From contig OMSM01000502.1 of NCBI GenBank assembly GCA_900313745.1, positions 1-5,048 of the forward strand: a DNA stretch of 5,048 nucleotides, written 5' to 3'. The DNA comes from an uncultured Lachnospiraceae bacterium (GTDB lineage: Bacteria; Bacillota; Clostridia; Lachnospirales; Lachnospiraceae). Positions 1-4,989 of the stretch are shown here, one piece after another (position 1 is the first letter of the stretch; every line of letters starts with the position of its first letter). Both the position numbers and the translations under genes were made by a program. Under the pieces are notes generated by a model that searched no databases, had not been told where the DNA came from, and worked only from the letters and a program-made list of their open reading frames with translations.

Positions 1-647
1 GCGCGAAGCAGCCCGGTCAGCATCTCCGTATCCGGGCGGCGTATCCCGGACATTCCGGGCTCAGCTGCCATCCGGTCGTATTCCCGGTAGCACCACGGGG
101 TCGAAATGCCGATGTCCGGCTTCACAATCACCAGCTCCATGCCCCCGGCGGAAGGAAGCGGCGTGAGGATCTCCCCGATTCCCCGGGCCCTCATCGTCCC
201 GCCCAGTATGCAGTAAGGCACATCCGCCCCGAGCTTCACGCCCCTCTCGCAGAGATCAGCATTGCTTAAGGCAAGGCCGCAGAGATCCCGGACAAGCATC
301 AGCGCGGCGGCGGCGTCCGTGCTGCCCCCGGCCATGCCTGCCGCAACAGGGATCCGCTTCGTGAGTTTTGCCCTGAACTGCCCCGCAAGAGAAAACTCGT
401 CCGCAAGCAGCCGGATCGCGCGGATCACGAGGTTGTCGTCCCCCGGGGGGACCGCCCCGGGCTTATCCGGCACAAGCTCCAGCGAAACGGAGAAGCTGTC
501 TTTTTCCGCACCTTCCGTGCGGGTGATCTCCAGCGTGTCATGGAGCTCCACGGTCTGCATGATCATGTCGACCAGGTGGTATCCGTCATCCCGCTGCCCC
601 GTAATATCGAGGCTTAAGTTGATTTTTGCATATGCTTCGCGAATCAT
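1..647 (-). CDS. ispE: 4-diphosphocytidyl-2-C-methyl-D-erythritol kinase (IspE), 3' end cut by window edge
   Basis: IspE is the cytosolic GHMP-family kinase that phosphorylates CDP-methylerythritol with ATP in the MEP pathway to IPP and DMAPP. The first 215 residues are visible; family members are usually about 280-300, so the C-terminal part lies beyond the left edge. The N-terminus has the substrate-binding AYAKINLSLDITGQRDDGYH block at residues 5-24, including the invariant Lys8. The GHMP ATP-binding glycine loop PVAAGMAGGSTDAAA is at 100-114, and the catalytic-type Asp is in GADVPYC (Asp142). The ATG at 647 is chosen because an AGGA ribosome binding site lies in the last codons of pyrD and the start follows the pyrD TAG after only 3 bases. 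It is the last visible gene of the minus-strand operon. No frameshift or missing motif is seen in the available part. Confidence 0.96.
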   Translation of the reverse strand, partial: MIREAYAKINLSLDITGQRDDGYHLVDMIMQTVELHDTLEITRTEGAEKDSFSVSLELVPDKPGAVPPGDDNLVIRAIRLLADEFSLAGQFRAKLTKRIPVAAGMAGGSTDAAAALMLVRDLCGLALSNADLCERGVKLGADVPYCILGGTMRARGIGEILTPLPSAGGMELVIVKPDIGISTPWCYREYDRMAAEPGMSGIRRPDTEMLTGLLR

Positions 648-650
648 GTT

Positions 651-1583
651 CTATCCTGTCACCGCCCCGACAAGCTCATTAACATCCGCAATCCCGTGCC
701 GGACGAGGTAGTTTTCGATTCCTTCCGCAATTTCCGCCGTGACGTGCGGATTATGGAAATTCATCATCCCGACGGCAACCGCCGAGGCACCGGCGAGCAT
801 GAACTCGACCGCGTCCGCCGCCGTCGCGATGCCTCCCATGCCGATCACCGGCACGGAGACCGCCTGAGCCGCCTGATATACCATGCGGACCGCCACCGGC
901 TTGATCGCTGGTCCGGAGAGCCCTCCCGTGCGGTTGGCAAGGACGAAGCGCCTCCTCTCCACGTCGATCTGCATTCCCGTCAGGGTGTTGATCAGGGAGA
1001 CCGCATCTGCGCCTCCCGCCTCCGCCGCCCTCGCCATCTCCGCGATGTCCGTGACGTTGGGCGAGAGCTTCATGATGATGGGATGCGCGCTTATCTGCCT
1101 TATCCTGTCCGTGATCCTGCAGAGCTTCTCCGGATCCTGGCCGAAGGCGATTCCGCCCTCCTTCACGTTGGGACAGGAGACGTTGATCTCATACAGATCG
1201 ATGCCCTCCGCATCGTTCAGGAAGCGGACGGCCTCGAGATACTCCTCCTCGCTGTGCCCGCAGACATTTACGATCACGCGGGTGTCCTGCTCCCTTAAGA
1301 ACGGAAGGTCCCTCCTGATGAAAACTTCCGCGCCGGGATTCTGCAGCCCGATGGCATTGAGCATTCCGCTGGCGGTTTCCGTCACCCTGGGTGTCGGATT
1401 GCCCGTCCACGGCTCCCTGGAAACCCCTTTGGTCACCACGGCGCCAAGGCGGGAAAGATCCGTGAATTCGCTGTATTCCATTCCGGAACCGAAAGTTCCG
1501 GAAGCCGTCATGACCGGATTTTTCAGGACGACTCCGGCGATGCTGACCTTAAGGGAAGGCCGGGATTGATCACTGGTCATCAT
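651..1583 (-). CDS. pyrD: dihydroorotate dehydrogenase, class 1B catalytic subunit (PyrD/PyrDB)
   Basis: This is the FMN subunit that oxidises dihydroorotate to orotate, the fourth step of de novo UMP synthesis; in class 1B enzymes the electrons leave through PyrK to NAD+. The 310-residue TIM barrel has the family's usual length. Visible motifs are NPVMTASGTFG (22-32), the FMN-binding TKG (Lys52 at 51-53), NAIGLQNPG (76-84), NVSCPNVKEGG with Cys137 as the catalytic base (134-144), MKLSPNVTDI (171-180), LINTLTGM (197-204) and the phosphate loop GMGGI (248-252). A catalytic Cys rather than Ser marks class 1, and the adjacent pyrK marks 1B. The start is a tandem ATGATG at 1583/1580. The pyrK stop TGA overlaps the first ATG, and GGAGGTG lies 5 nt before the first ATG and 8 nt before the second, so either may be used. 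This predicts translational coupling and 1:1 production with PyrK. Confidence 0.98.
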   Translation of the reverse strand: MMTSDQSRPSLKVSIAGVVLKNPVMTASGTFGSGMEYSEFTDLSRLGAVVTKGVSREPWTGNPTPRVTETASGMLNAIGLQNPGAEVFIRRDLPFLREQDTRVIVNVCGHSEEEYLEAVRFLNDAEGIDLYEINVSCPNVKEGGIAFGQDPEKLCRITDRIRQISAHPIIMKLSPNVTDIAEMARAAEAGGADAVSLINTLTGMQIDVERRRFVLANRTGGLSGPAIKPVAVRMVYQAAQAVSVPVIGMGGIATAADAVEFMLAGASAVAVGMMNFHNPHVTAEIAEGIENYLVRHGIADVNELVGAVTG

Positions 1584-2374
1584 ATTTCCACCTCCGCGGC
1601 GTCAAACACCGGCCCCTCGGTGCAGATCCTGGCATTATTCACGTTGGAGTGCGCATCCTTATGTGCGGTGCGGCAGACGCATCCCAGGCACACACCCACG
1701 CCGCAGGCCATCCGCTCCTCCAGGGAGAGGAATGCCTGCACGCCAAGACGGGCGGCATAGGCCTTAATTCCCCTAAGCATGGGCATGGGCCCGCAGGCGC
1801 ACACCACATCCGGACGCAGCTCCGAAAGTTCTGCCGCGTCGATCACCGTTCCGTGTATCCCGGTGCTTCCGTCATCCGTACTGATGATCACCTCGTCACA
1901 GTATTTCCCGAACTCTTCATCAAGGAAGAGGCTTTCGGCGCCGCGGTAGCCGAGCACCGCGGTGATCCTGCCTTCTCCGGCCTTTCTTAATTCCTTCGCA
2001 AGCTCAAGCATGGGCGGAATGCCTATGCCTCCGCCGAAAAGCACCGCGTGCTTTCCCCTCAGCGCGTCCGTCCGGTATCCGTTGCCGAGAAACCCGAGCA
2101 CGCGGAAGCTCTGCCCCGGAAGAGCCCCGGAGAGCTCGGCCGTGCCTTTCCCTGCCGTACGGTACACCAGGCGGACCGTCTTCTTCTCCGCGTCCGTCTC
2201 GCAAAGGGAGATGGGCCTTGGCAGAAGGGCTGACGGGTCGTTCGGGAAGACGCCGACGAACTGTCCCGGCTTCACTTCCGCAAAATCCGCGCCGGGGCAG
2301 CTCAGCCATGTGCTGAAGATCCCGGGGGTGAGGCACTCCGTTCCGATAATCTCTGCGTCAAATACTGATTTCAT
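1580..2374 (-). CDS. pyrK: dihydroorotate dehydrogenase electron transfer subunit (PyrK)
   Basis: PyrK is the FAD and 2Fe-2S subunit that lets class 1B dihydroorotate dehydrogenase use NAD+; it works as a PyrD2-PyrK2 complex in the cytosol. At 264 residues it has the normal length. In order it shows a ferredoxin-reductase beta-barrel with the FAD motif RPISLC (53-58), a nucleotide-binding Rossmann part with GGGIGIPPM (114-122) and CGPMPML (194-200), and a C-terminal cluster motif MACGVGVCLGCVC (222-234) followed by Cys251. The probable 2Fe-2S ligands are Cys224, Cys229, Cys232 and Cys251. An in-frame GTG at 2407 would add 11 residues, but it overlaps plsC by 26 bases. The ATG at 2374 has a GAGGA site just upstream and lies 7 bases after the plsC stop, so it is preferred. 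The stop overlaps the pyrD start. Confidence 0.97.
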   Translation of the reverse strand: MKSVFDAEIIGTECLTPGIFSTWLSCPGADFAEVKPGQFVGVFPNDPSALLPRPISLCETDAEKKTVRLVYRTAGKGTAELSGALPGQSFRVLGFLGNGYRTDALRGKHAVLFGGGIGIPPMLELAKELRKAGEGRITAVLGYRGAESLFLDEEFGKYCDEVIISTDDGSTGIHGTVIDAAELSELRPDVVCACGPMPMLRGIKAYAARLGVQAFLSLEERMACGVGVCLGCVCRTAHKDAHSNVNNARICTEGPVFDAAEVEI

Positions 2375-2384
2375 GTTTTCCTCA
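2375..2384 (-). promoter_or_regulatory. ribosome binding site deciding the pyrK start
   Basis: Read on the minus strand, TGAGGAAAAC stands immediately before the ATG at 2374. GAGGA is a good Shine-Dalgarno element 4-5 nt from that ATG, and it also contains the plsC stop codon TGA. Ribosomes finishing plsC are therefore placed on the pyrK start, which favours the 264-residue PyrK over the GTG-started version from 2407. Confidence 0.75.
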
Positions 2385-3107
2385 GGCGTTTTCCTTATAG
2401 GTCTCACTGATCCAGCCGCGGATTCTCTCCGGCAGCTTCACGTGCTCCTCCCGGCTCATCCCCGCCGTTTCCACCGGCTCGCCGAAGATGATCTTCACGT
2501 TTACCGGGCGGGTCTTCGGCCAGTGGTCCTCGAGTACCTGGCCGGTGTGGGTGAGGCAGACCGGGACGACAGGAGCGCCGGCCTTCGTCGCAACCTTGAA
2601 GCTGCCCGCGTGGAACGCTGCGACCTCCCCCTCCGTCTTTTCCCTCGTCCCCTCGGGGAAAATGACCAGGGAGATTCCGGATTTGACCTCATTAATCGCG
2701 TCAAGGATGGTTTTCATCCCCTCTCTGGTCTCCGCGCGGTTCAGGAAGAGACAGTGGATATTGCGCATCCATGTCGTGAGAAGCGGAACCTTCAGCAGGT
2801 TGTCCTTGGCGAGAAAGCCGGTAGGGCGCGGCATCAGCGGGAAAAGCAGGACGATATCAAAGTAGCTGCGGTGATTGCCGATGAGGACTGAACCTCTGTC
2901 CGTCGGGATGTTCTCCAGGCCCGAGACGGACAGCTTCACTCCCGAGAGGAAGGTCACGATGCGGAATCCCCCCTGGACGAACCGGAGCGATATATTGTCC
3001 TTCTTCTCCGGGTTCTTCTTCCCGATCAGAGTCACCACCCAGTTGACCGGGATCCCGGCGATGAGAAAGAAAAAGACAAATACAACGATGAGAATAGTCC
3101 GGATCAT
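2382..3107 (-). CDS. plsC: 1-acyl-sn-glycerol-3-phosphate acyltransferase (PlsC/LPLAT family)
   Basis: The protein probably transfers an acyl group to lysophosphatidate to make phosphatidate, the precursor of membrane phospholipids, at the inner face of the cytoplasmic membrane. It has 241 residues, typical for bacterial PlsC. An N-terminal hydrophobic segment (about residues 4-28, rich in I, V, F and L) should anchor it in the membrane. The four acyltransferase blocks are visible: NHRSYFD (78-84, the catalytic H-x4-D pair His79/Asp84), FLNRAETR (121-128), the glycerol-phosphate-binding FPEGTR (150-155) and APVVPVCL (178-185). AAGGA lies 6 nt before the ATG at 3107. It is the first gene of the operon with pyrK, pyrD and ispE. 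The family assignment is firm. The exact acceptor cannot be read from the sequence, since related LPLATs acylate other lysolipids, and genomes often carry several paralogues. Confidence 0.93.
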   Translation of the reverse strand: MIRTILIVVFVFFFLIAGIPVNWVVTLIGKKNPEKKDNISLRFVQGGFRIVTFLSGVKLSVSGLENIPTDRGSVLIGNHRSYFDIVLLFPLMPRPTGFLAKDNLLKVPLLTTWMRNIHCLFLNRAETREGMKTILDAINEVKSGISLVIFPEGTREKTEGEVAAFHAGSFKVATKAGAPVVPVCLTHTGQVLEDHWPKTRPVNVKIIFGEPVETAGMSREEHVKLPERIRGWISETYKENA

Positions 3108-3143
3108 GGCCTGTCCTTCCCGAATTCATTTATAGATACCCTG

Positions 3144-3173
3144 GCAGCCGCGGAAGCATGTCCGCCATGCTGC
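3144..3173 (-). promoter_or_regulatory. leader hairpin upstream of plsC (possible RNA regulatory structure)
   Basis: In the operon leader the arms GCAGC (3144-3148) and GCTGC (3169-3173) pair outside GCGGA (3150-3154) and TCCGC (3161-3165), with a 1x3 internal loop and a 6-nt terminal loop. A competing pairing joins GCCATGC (3164-3170) to GCATGGC (3199-3205), 7 bp, which would break the first hairpin. No run of U follows, so this is not a standard intrinsic terminator. It may affect mRNA stability or access to the plsC ribosome binding site. No known riboswitch family was recognised. Confidence 0.35.
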
Positions 3174-3225
3174 TCTGTAATCTGCGAATCACCCTGCGGC
3201 ATGGCACTCTCTCTGCAGCCTGTTC

Positions 3226-3247
3226 ATTGTACCGAAATTGATACAAT
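3226..3247. promoter_or_regulatory. inverted repeat ATTGTA-N10-TACAAT, possible operator at the operon start point
   Basis: ATTGTA at 3226-3231 and TACAAT at 3242-3247 are exact inverted copies separated by 10 bases, giving a 22-bp dyad. It covers the start point (about 3243) predicted from the minus-strand promoter just upstream, a usual place for a repressor site. The half-site matches the one in the palindrome at 3269-3278, which suggests that one regulator reads both. Confidence 0.4.
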
Positions 3248-3249
3248 CC

Positions 3250-3278
3250 AGTATAGCATCTGTATGTCTTGTATACAA
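3250..3278 (-). promoter_or_regulatory. sigma-A type promoter for the plsC-pyrK-pyrD-ispE operon
   Basis: Read on the minus strand, TTGTAT (3278-3273) serves as -35, followed by a 17-base spacer and the -10 TATACT (3255-3250), which matches TATAAT in 5 of 6 positions. TGC directly before it supplies an extended -10 TGn element. The -35 matches TTGACA in only its first three bases, which suits a promoter relying on the extended -10. Transcription should begin near 3243, leaving an untranslated leader of about 136 nt before plsC. Confidence 0.6.
3269..3278. promoter_or_regulatory. perfect palindrome TTGTATACAA over the -35 box, GntR-type operator candidate
   Basis: TTGTATACAA is its own reverse complement and completely covers the -35 hexamer of the minus-strand promoter. 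It is the core of the Bacillus subtilis gluconate GntR operator, ACTTGTATACAAGT in that system (established knowledge); here CTTGTATACAA matches 11 bases of it. A GntR-family repressor bound here would block polymerase. Which regulator binds, and its signal, cannot be told from the window. Confidence 0.45.
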
Positions 3279-3362
3279 TCCTGGGATTATTTGCGCCGCA
3301 GGACGTACTCTCCCCTTGCGCACAGGTTCTGAACAAATTCTAAGCCGTTCTATCCGCTGCTG

Positions 3363-3391
3363 TGGACAGGACACGCCGCAGTAAGTACAAT
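3363..3391 (+). promoter_or_regulatory. sigma-A type promoter for pyrC
   Basis: TGGACA (3363-3368) is followed by exactly 17 bases and TACAAT (3386-3391). Each hexamer matches its consensus (TTGACA, TATAAT) in 5 of 6 positions. Transcription would begin near 3398, leaving a leader of about 37 nt with GAGGAA (3423-3428) about 8 nt before the pyrC ATG. The short leader has no room for a terminator-antiterminator, so attenuation of pyrC is unlikely and any control would act at initiation. Confidence 0.65.
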
Positions 3392-3434
3392 TCAGACAGC
3401 CATAATCCCGCAGCAGTACTCCGAGGAACAGTTC

Positions 3435-4745
3435 ATGATAAAGATTACCAGCGCACGCATCATCGACCCCGCCTCCGGGACGGACTCCTTAGGCGACATC
3501 ACGATTGACGGCGGCATTATCAAAGAAATACGCCTTCATTCCGGCGGCAGCGAAGCTCCGGCGTTTACCTCCCGGAGGGAAGACGGCACGCTCATCGACG
3601 CGGCCGGGCTTGCTGCAGCTCCCGGGCTCATCGACACCCACTCCCACTTCAGGGATCCGGGATTCACCCACAAGGAGGACATTTTCACCGGTGCAGCGGC
3701 GGCTGCGGCCGGCGGATATACCACGGTCATTATGATGGCTAATACTAGCCCTGCCCCGGATAATCCGGATACGCTCAAGGCAGTGCTTGCCCGCGCTTCT
3801 TCCCTCCCGGTCCGCGTGCTGTCCTGCGCCAATGTAACCATGGGGATGAAGGGAAAAGAGCTCACCGATTTCGAGGCTCTTGCCGGGGCCGGAGCCGCAG
3901 GCTTTACCGACGACGGGCTGCCAGTCATGGATGAAGGCCTTCTTCGGGAAGCCCTTCACCGGGCCGCGCTCATCGGGCTTCCGGTCTCTCTCCATGAGGA
4001 GGATCCGGAATATGTACATGGCGCCGGCGTCAATGCCGGCTCTGAAGCGGCAGTGCGTTTTCTCGGAGCTTCAAAAGGAGCGGACCGCGAGGCGGAAATC
4101 CGTCTCGTCAGGCGGGACATCGCCCTTGCGGAAAAAGAAAGCGCTCCGCTCTGCATACAGCACGTGAGCGCGGCGGAAAGCGTGCAGCTTATCCGCGAGG
4201 GAAAGAAGCGCAATCCCAACCTCCACGCGGAGGCGACGCCGCAGCATTTTTCCCTCACGGAGGACGCGGTGCTGGAAAAAGGCACTCTGGCGAAGGTCAA
4301 TCCCCCTCTGCGGACCGAGGCCGACCGGCTCGCCATCATCGAGGGCATCGCAGACGGGACCCTGGACCTGATTGCCACGGACCATGCGCCGCACGCCGCC
4401 TTTGAGAAGGAAAAACCCTTCCCTCAGGCGCCGAGCGGGATGATCGGCCTGGAAACGGCCCTCTCCCTCACCCTGAAAAACCTCGTAGAGCCCGGATATC
4501 TTACCCTTATGGAGGCTCTGCGCAGGCTCACCGTCAACCCGGCCCTGTTCTACCGTCTGCCCTCCGGCACACTTTCCGAAGGCGCGCCGGCGGACATCGT
4601 GCTCTTTGATCCTGCTGCCCGGCGCACCGTAAGCAGGGAGTCCTTCCGTTCGAAGTCCTCCAATTCCCCCTTCATCGGAGATGTGCTTCCGGGCGTCGTC
4701 CGCTGTACTATCTGCCGGGGGAAAATTGTTTTCCGGCTTACCTGA
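3435..4745 (+). CDS. pyrC: dihydroorotase (PyrC, class I)
   Basis: This cytosolic zinc amidohydrolase interconverts N-carbamoyl-L-aspartate and dihydroorotate, the third step of de novo UMP synthesis and the one before PyrD/PyrK. The 436 residues are normal for the class I (Bacillus/Aquifex) type. Metal and substrate motifs appear in order: DTHSHFRDPG (67-76; His69, His71 and substrate-binding Arg73), MANT with Asn103 (101-104), FTDDG with Asp159 as the probable metal ligand (157-161), LHEED with His187 (186-190), IQHVSA with His243 (241-246), and TDHAPH with catalytic Asp316 (315-320). The loop SGMIGLETALSL (334-345) is characteristic. The amidohydrolase composite beta domain is formed by residues 1-60 and 380-436. 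No residue is missing, so an active enzyme rather than a structural pseudo-dihydroorotase is expected. GAGGAA precedes the ATG. The 3' end overlaps the convergent YolD-like gene by 8 bases. Confidence 0.98.
   Translation: MIKITSARIIDPASGTDSLGDITIDGGIIKEIRLHSGGSEAPAFTSRREDGTLIDAAGLAAAPGLIDTHSHFRDPGFTHKEDIFTGAAAAAAGGYTTVIMMANTSPAPDNPDTLKAVLARASSLPVRVLSCANVTMGMKGKELTDFEALAGAGAAGFTDDGLPVMDEGLLREALHRAALIGLPVSLHEEDPEYVHGAGVNAGSEAAVRFLGASKGADREAEIRLVRRDIALAEKESAPLCIQHVSAAESVQLIREGKKRNPNLHAEATPQHFSLTEDAVLEKGTLAKVNPPLRTEADRLAIIEGIADGTLDLIATDHAPHAAFEKEKPFPQAPSGMIGLETALSLTLKNLVEPGYLTLMEALRRLTVNPALFYRLPSGTLSEGAPADIVLFDPAARRTVSRESFRSKSSNSPFIGDVLPGVVRCTICRGKIVFRLT
4714..4737. other. hairpin at the pyrC / YolD-like convergent junction
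   Basis: GCC (4714-4716) pairs with GGC (4735-4737) and GGAAAA (4720-4725) with TTTTCC (4729-4734), with a GGG bulge and a TTG loop. It lies in the last codons of pyrC and begins directly after the TAA of the minus-strand YolD-like gene. The position suits a 3'-end structure for that gene, but neither strand has a T run after the stem, so a strong intrinsic terminator is not supported. Confidence 0.3.
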
Positions 4746-4989
4746 TCTCCGGCCCGGCTTCCCTCATTCTCTCCGACTCCAGATACTCCGCCCGGATCTC
4801 GTCCGCGTCATCCGGGCGGTGCTCGTAGCTCTCCTCGTTCGTTCTCGCCGTATCCTCCACCTCGTCCTCATAGCCCTTCAGCGAGGCAAACGGCATGAAC
4901 TGCGCCGCCCTGGCGCTCCGGCTCATCCGGGGATGTCTCTCGGAGACGTGGTGCGGCAGATCAAGCATATCGTCGTACTTTCCGCTCAT
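4738..4989 (-). CDS. small YolD-like family protein, companion of a Y-family DNA polymerase
   Basis: This 83-residue protein begins MSGKYDDMLDLPHHVSERHP and has the core RAAQFMPFASLKGYEDEV (27-44), which I recognise from small clostridial proteins of the YolD-like type usually encoded beside UmuC/DinB-like translesion polymerases. The C-terminal half (from about 45) is very charged, rich in Glu, Asp and Arg, and probably helical. There is no signal peptide or membrane segment. Its biochemical role is not established; a part in the SOS or translesion response is inferred from gene context. The ATG overlaps the TGA of the upstream gene (ATGA), with GGGG and GAGG just upstream, so the two are probably coupled. 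The 3' end overlaps the convergent pyrC by 8 bases. The family call rests on remembered motif similarity, not a search. Confidence 0.75.
   Translation of the reverse strand: MSGKYDDMLDLPHHVSERHPRMSRSARAAQFMPFASLKGYEDEVEDTARTNEESYEHRPDDADEIRAEYLESERMREAGPEIR

Larger units (their letters stand above)
3108..3434. other. divergent intergenic control region between plsC-pyrK-pyrD-ispE and pyrC
   Basis: These 327 bases carry no convincing gene. They hold a minus-strand promoter (3250-3278), a plus-strand promoter (3363-3391), two TTGTA/TACAA inverted repeats (3226-3247 and 3269-3278) and a leader able to form hairpins (3144-3205). The stretch 3226-3295 is clearly richer in A+T than the flanking genes, as expected for a promoter region. 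A minus-strand frame open across the whole region (3192-3488) is described among the findings; it has no good start codon and is not called as a gene. Confidence 0.8.

Noticed and set aside
696..1569. Plus-strand open frames of 200 and 228 codons opposite pyrD
   Set aside because: They are shadows of pyrD in the complementary strand. No motif or credible gene context was seen, and pyrD itself is intact.
2375..2407. Longer PyrK starting at the GTG at 2407
   Set aside because: It would overlap plsC by 26 bases and add 11 residues not expected for PyrK, while the ATG at 2374 has a GAGGA ribosome binding site directly upstream.
1962..2891. 309-codon plus-strand open frame across pyrK and plsC
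   Set aside because: It is antisense to two genes with full sets of family motifs. Its translation is rich in Arg, Pro and Ser without recognisable motifs, and long antisense frames are common in GC-rich DNA.
3128..3136. Second minus-strand -10 (TATAAA) just upstream of plsC
   Set aside because: No acceptable -35 is found 16-18 bases upstream (GCTTCC), and the TATAAA is close to the ribosome binding site, leaving almost no leader.
3144..3205. T-box or other known riboswitch in the plsC leader
   Set aside because: GGGTGATTCGC superficially recalls the T-box GGGTGGNACCGCG, but the TGGN bulge context, specifier stem and terminator are missing.
3205..3222. Possible PyrR binding loop (minus strand CTGCAGAGAGAGTGCC) in the operon leader
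   Set aside because: The CAGAGA stretch resembles the PyrR loop, but the bases around it do not form the conserved closing pairs (UCC...GG), and no downstream terminator/antiterminator with a U run is present.
3294..3381. Direct repeat CGCCGCAG at 3294-3301 and 3374-3381
   Set aside because: It is only 8 GC-rich bases, with no shared flanks and no relation to the promoters that would suggest a binding site; it is compatible with chance at this base composition.
3489..4394. Minus-strand open frames of 107-176 codons opposite pyrC
   Set aside because: They lie entirely within pyrC, whose catalytic motifs are complete. The antisense translations show low-complexity Ala/Ser/Arg composition typical of shadows.
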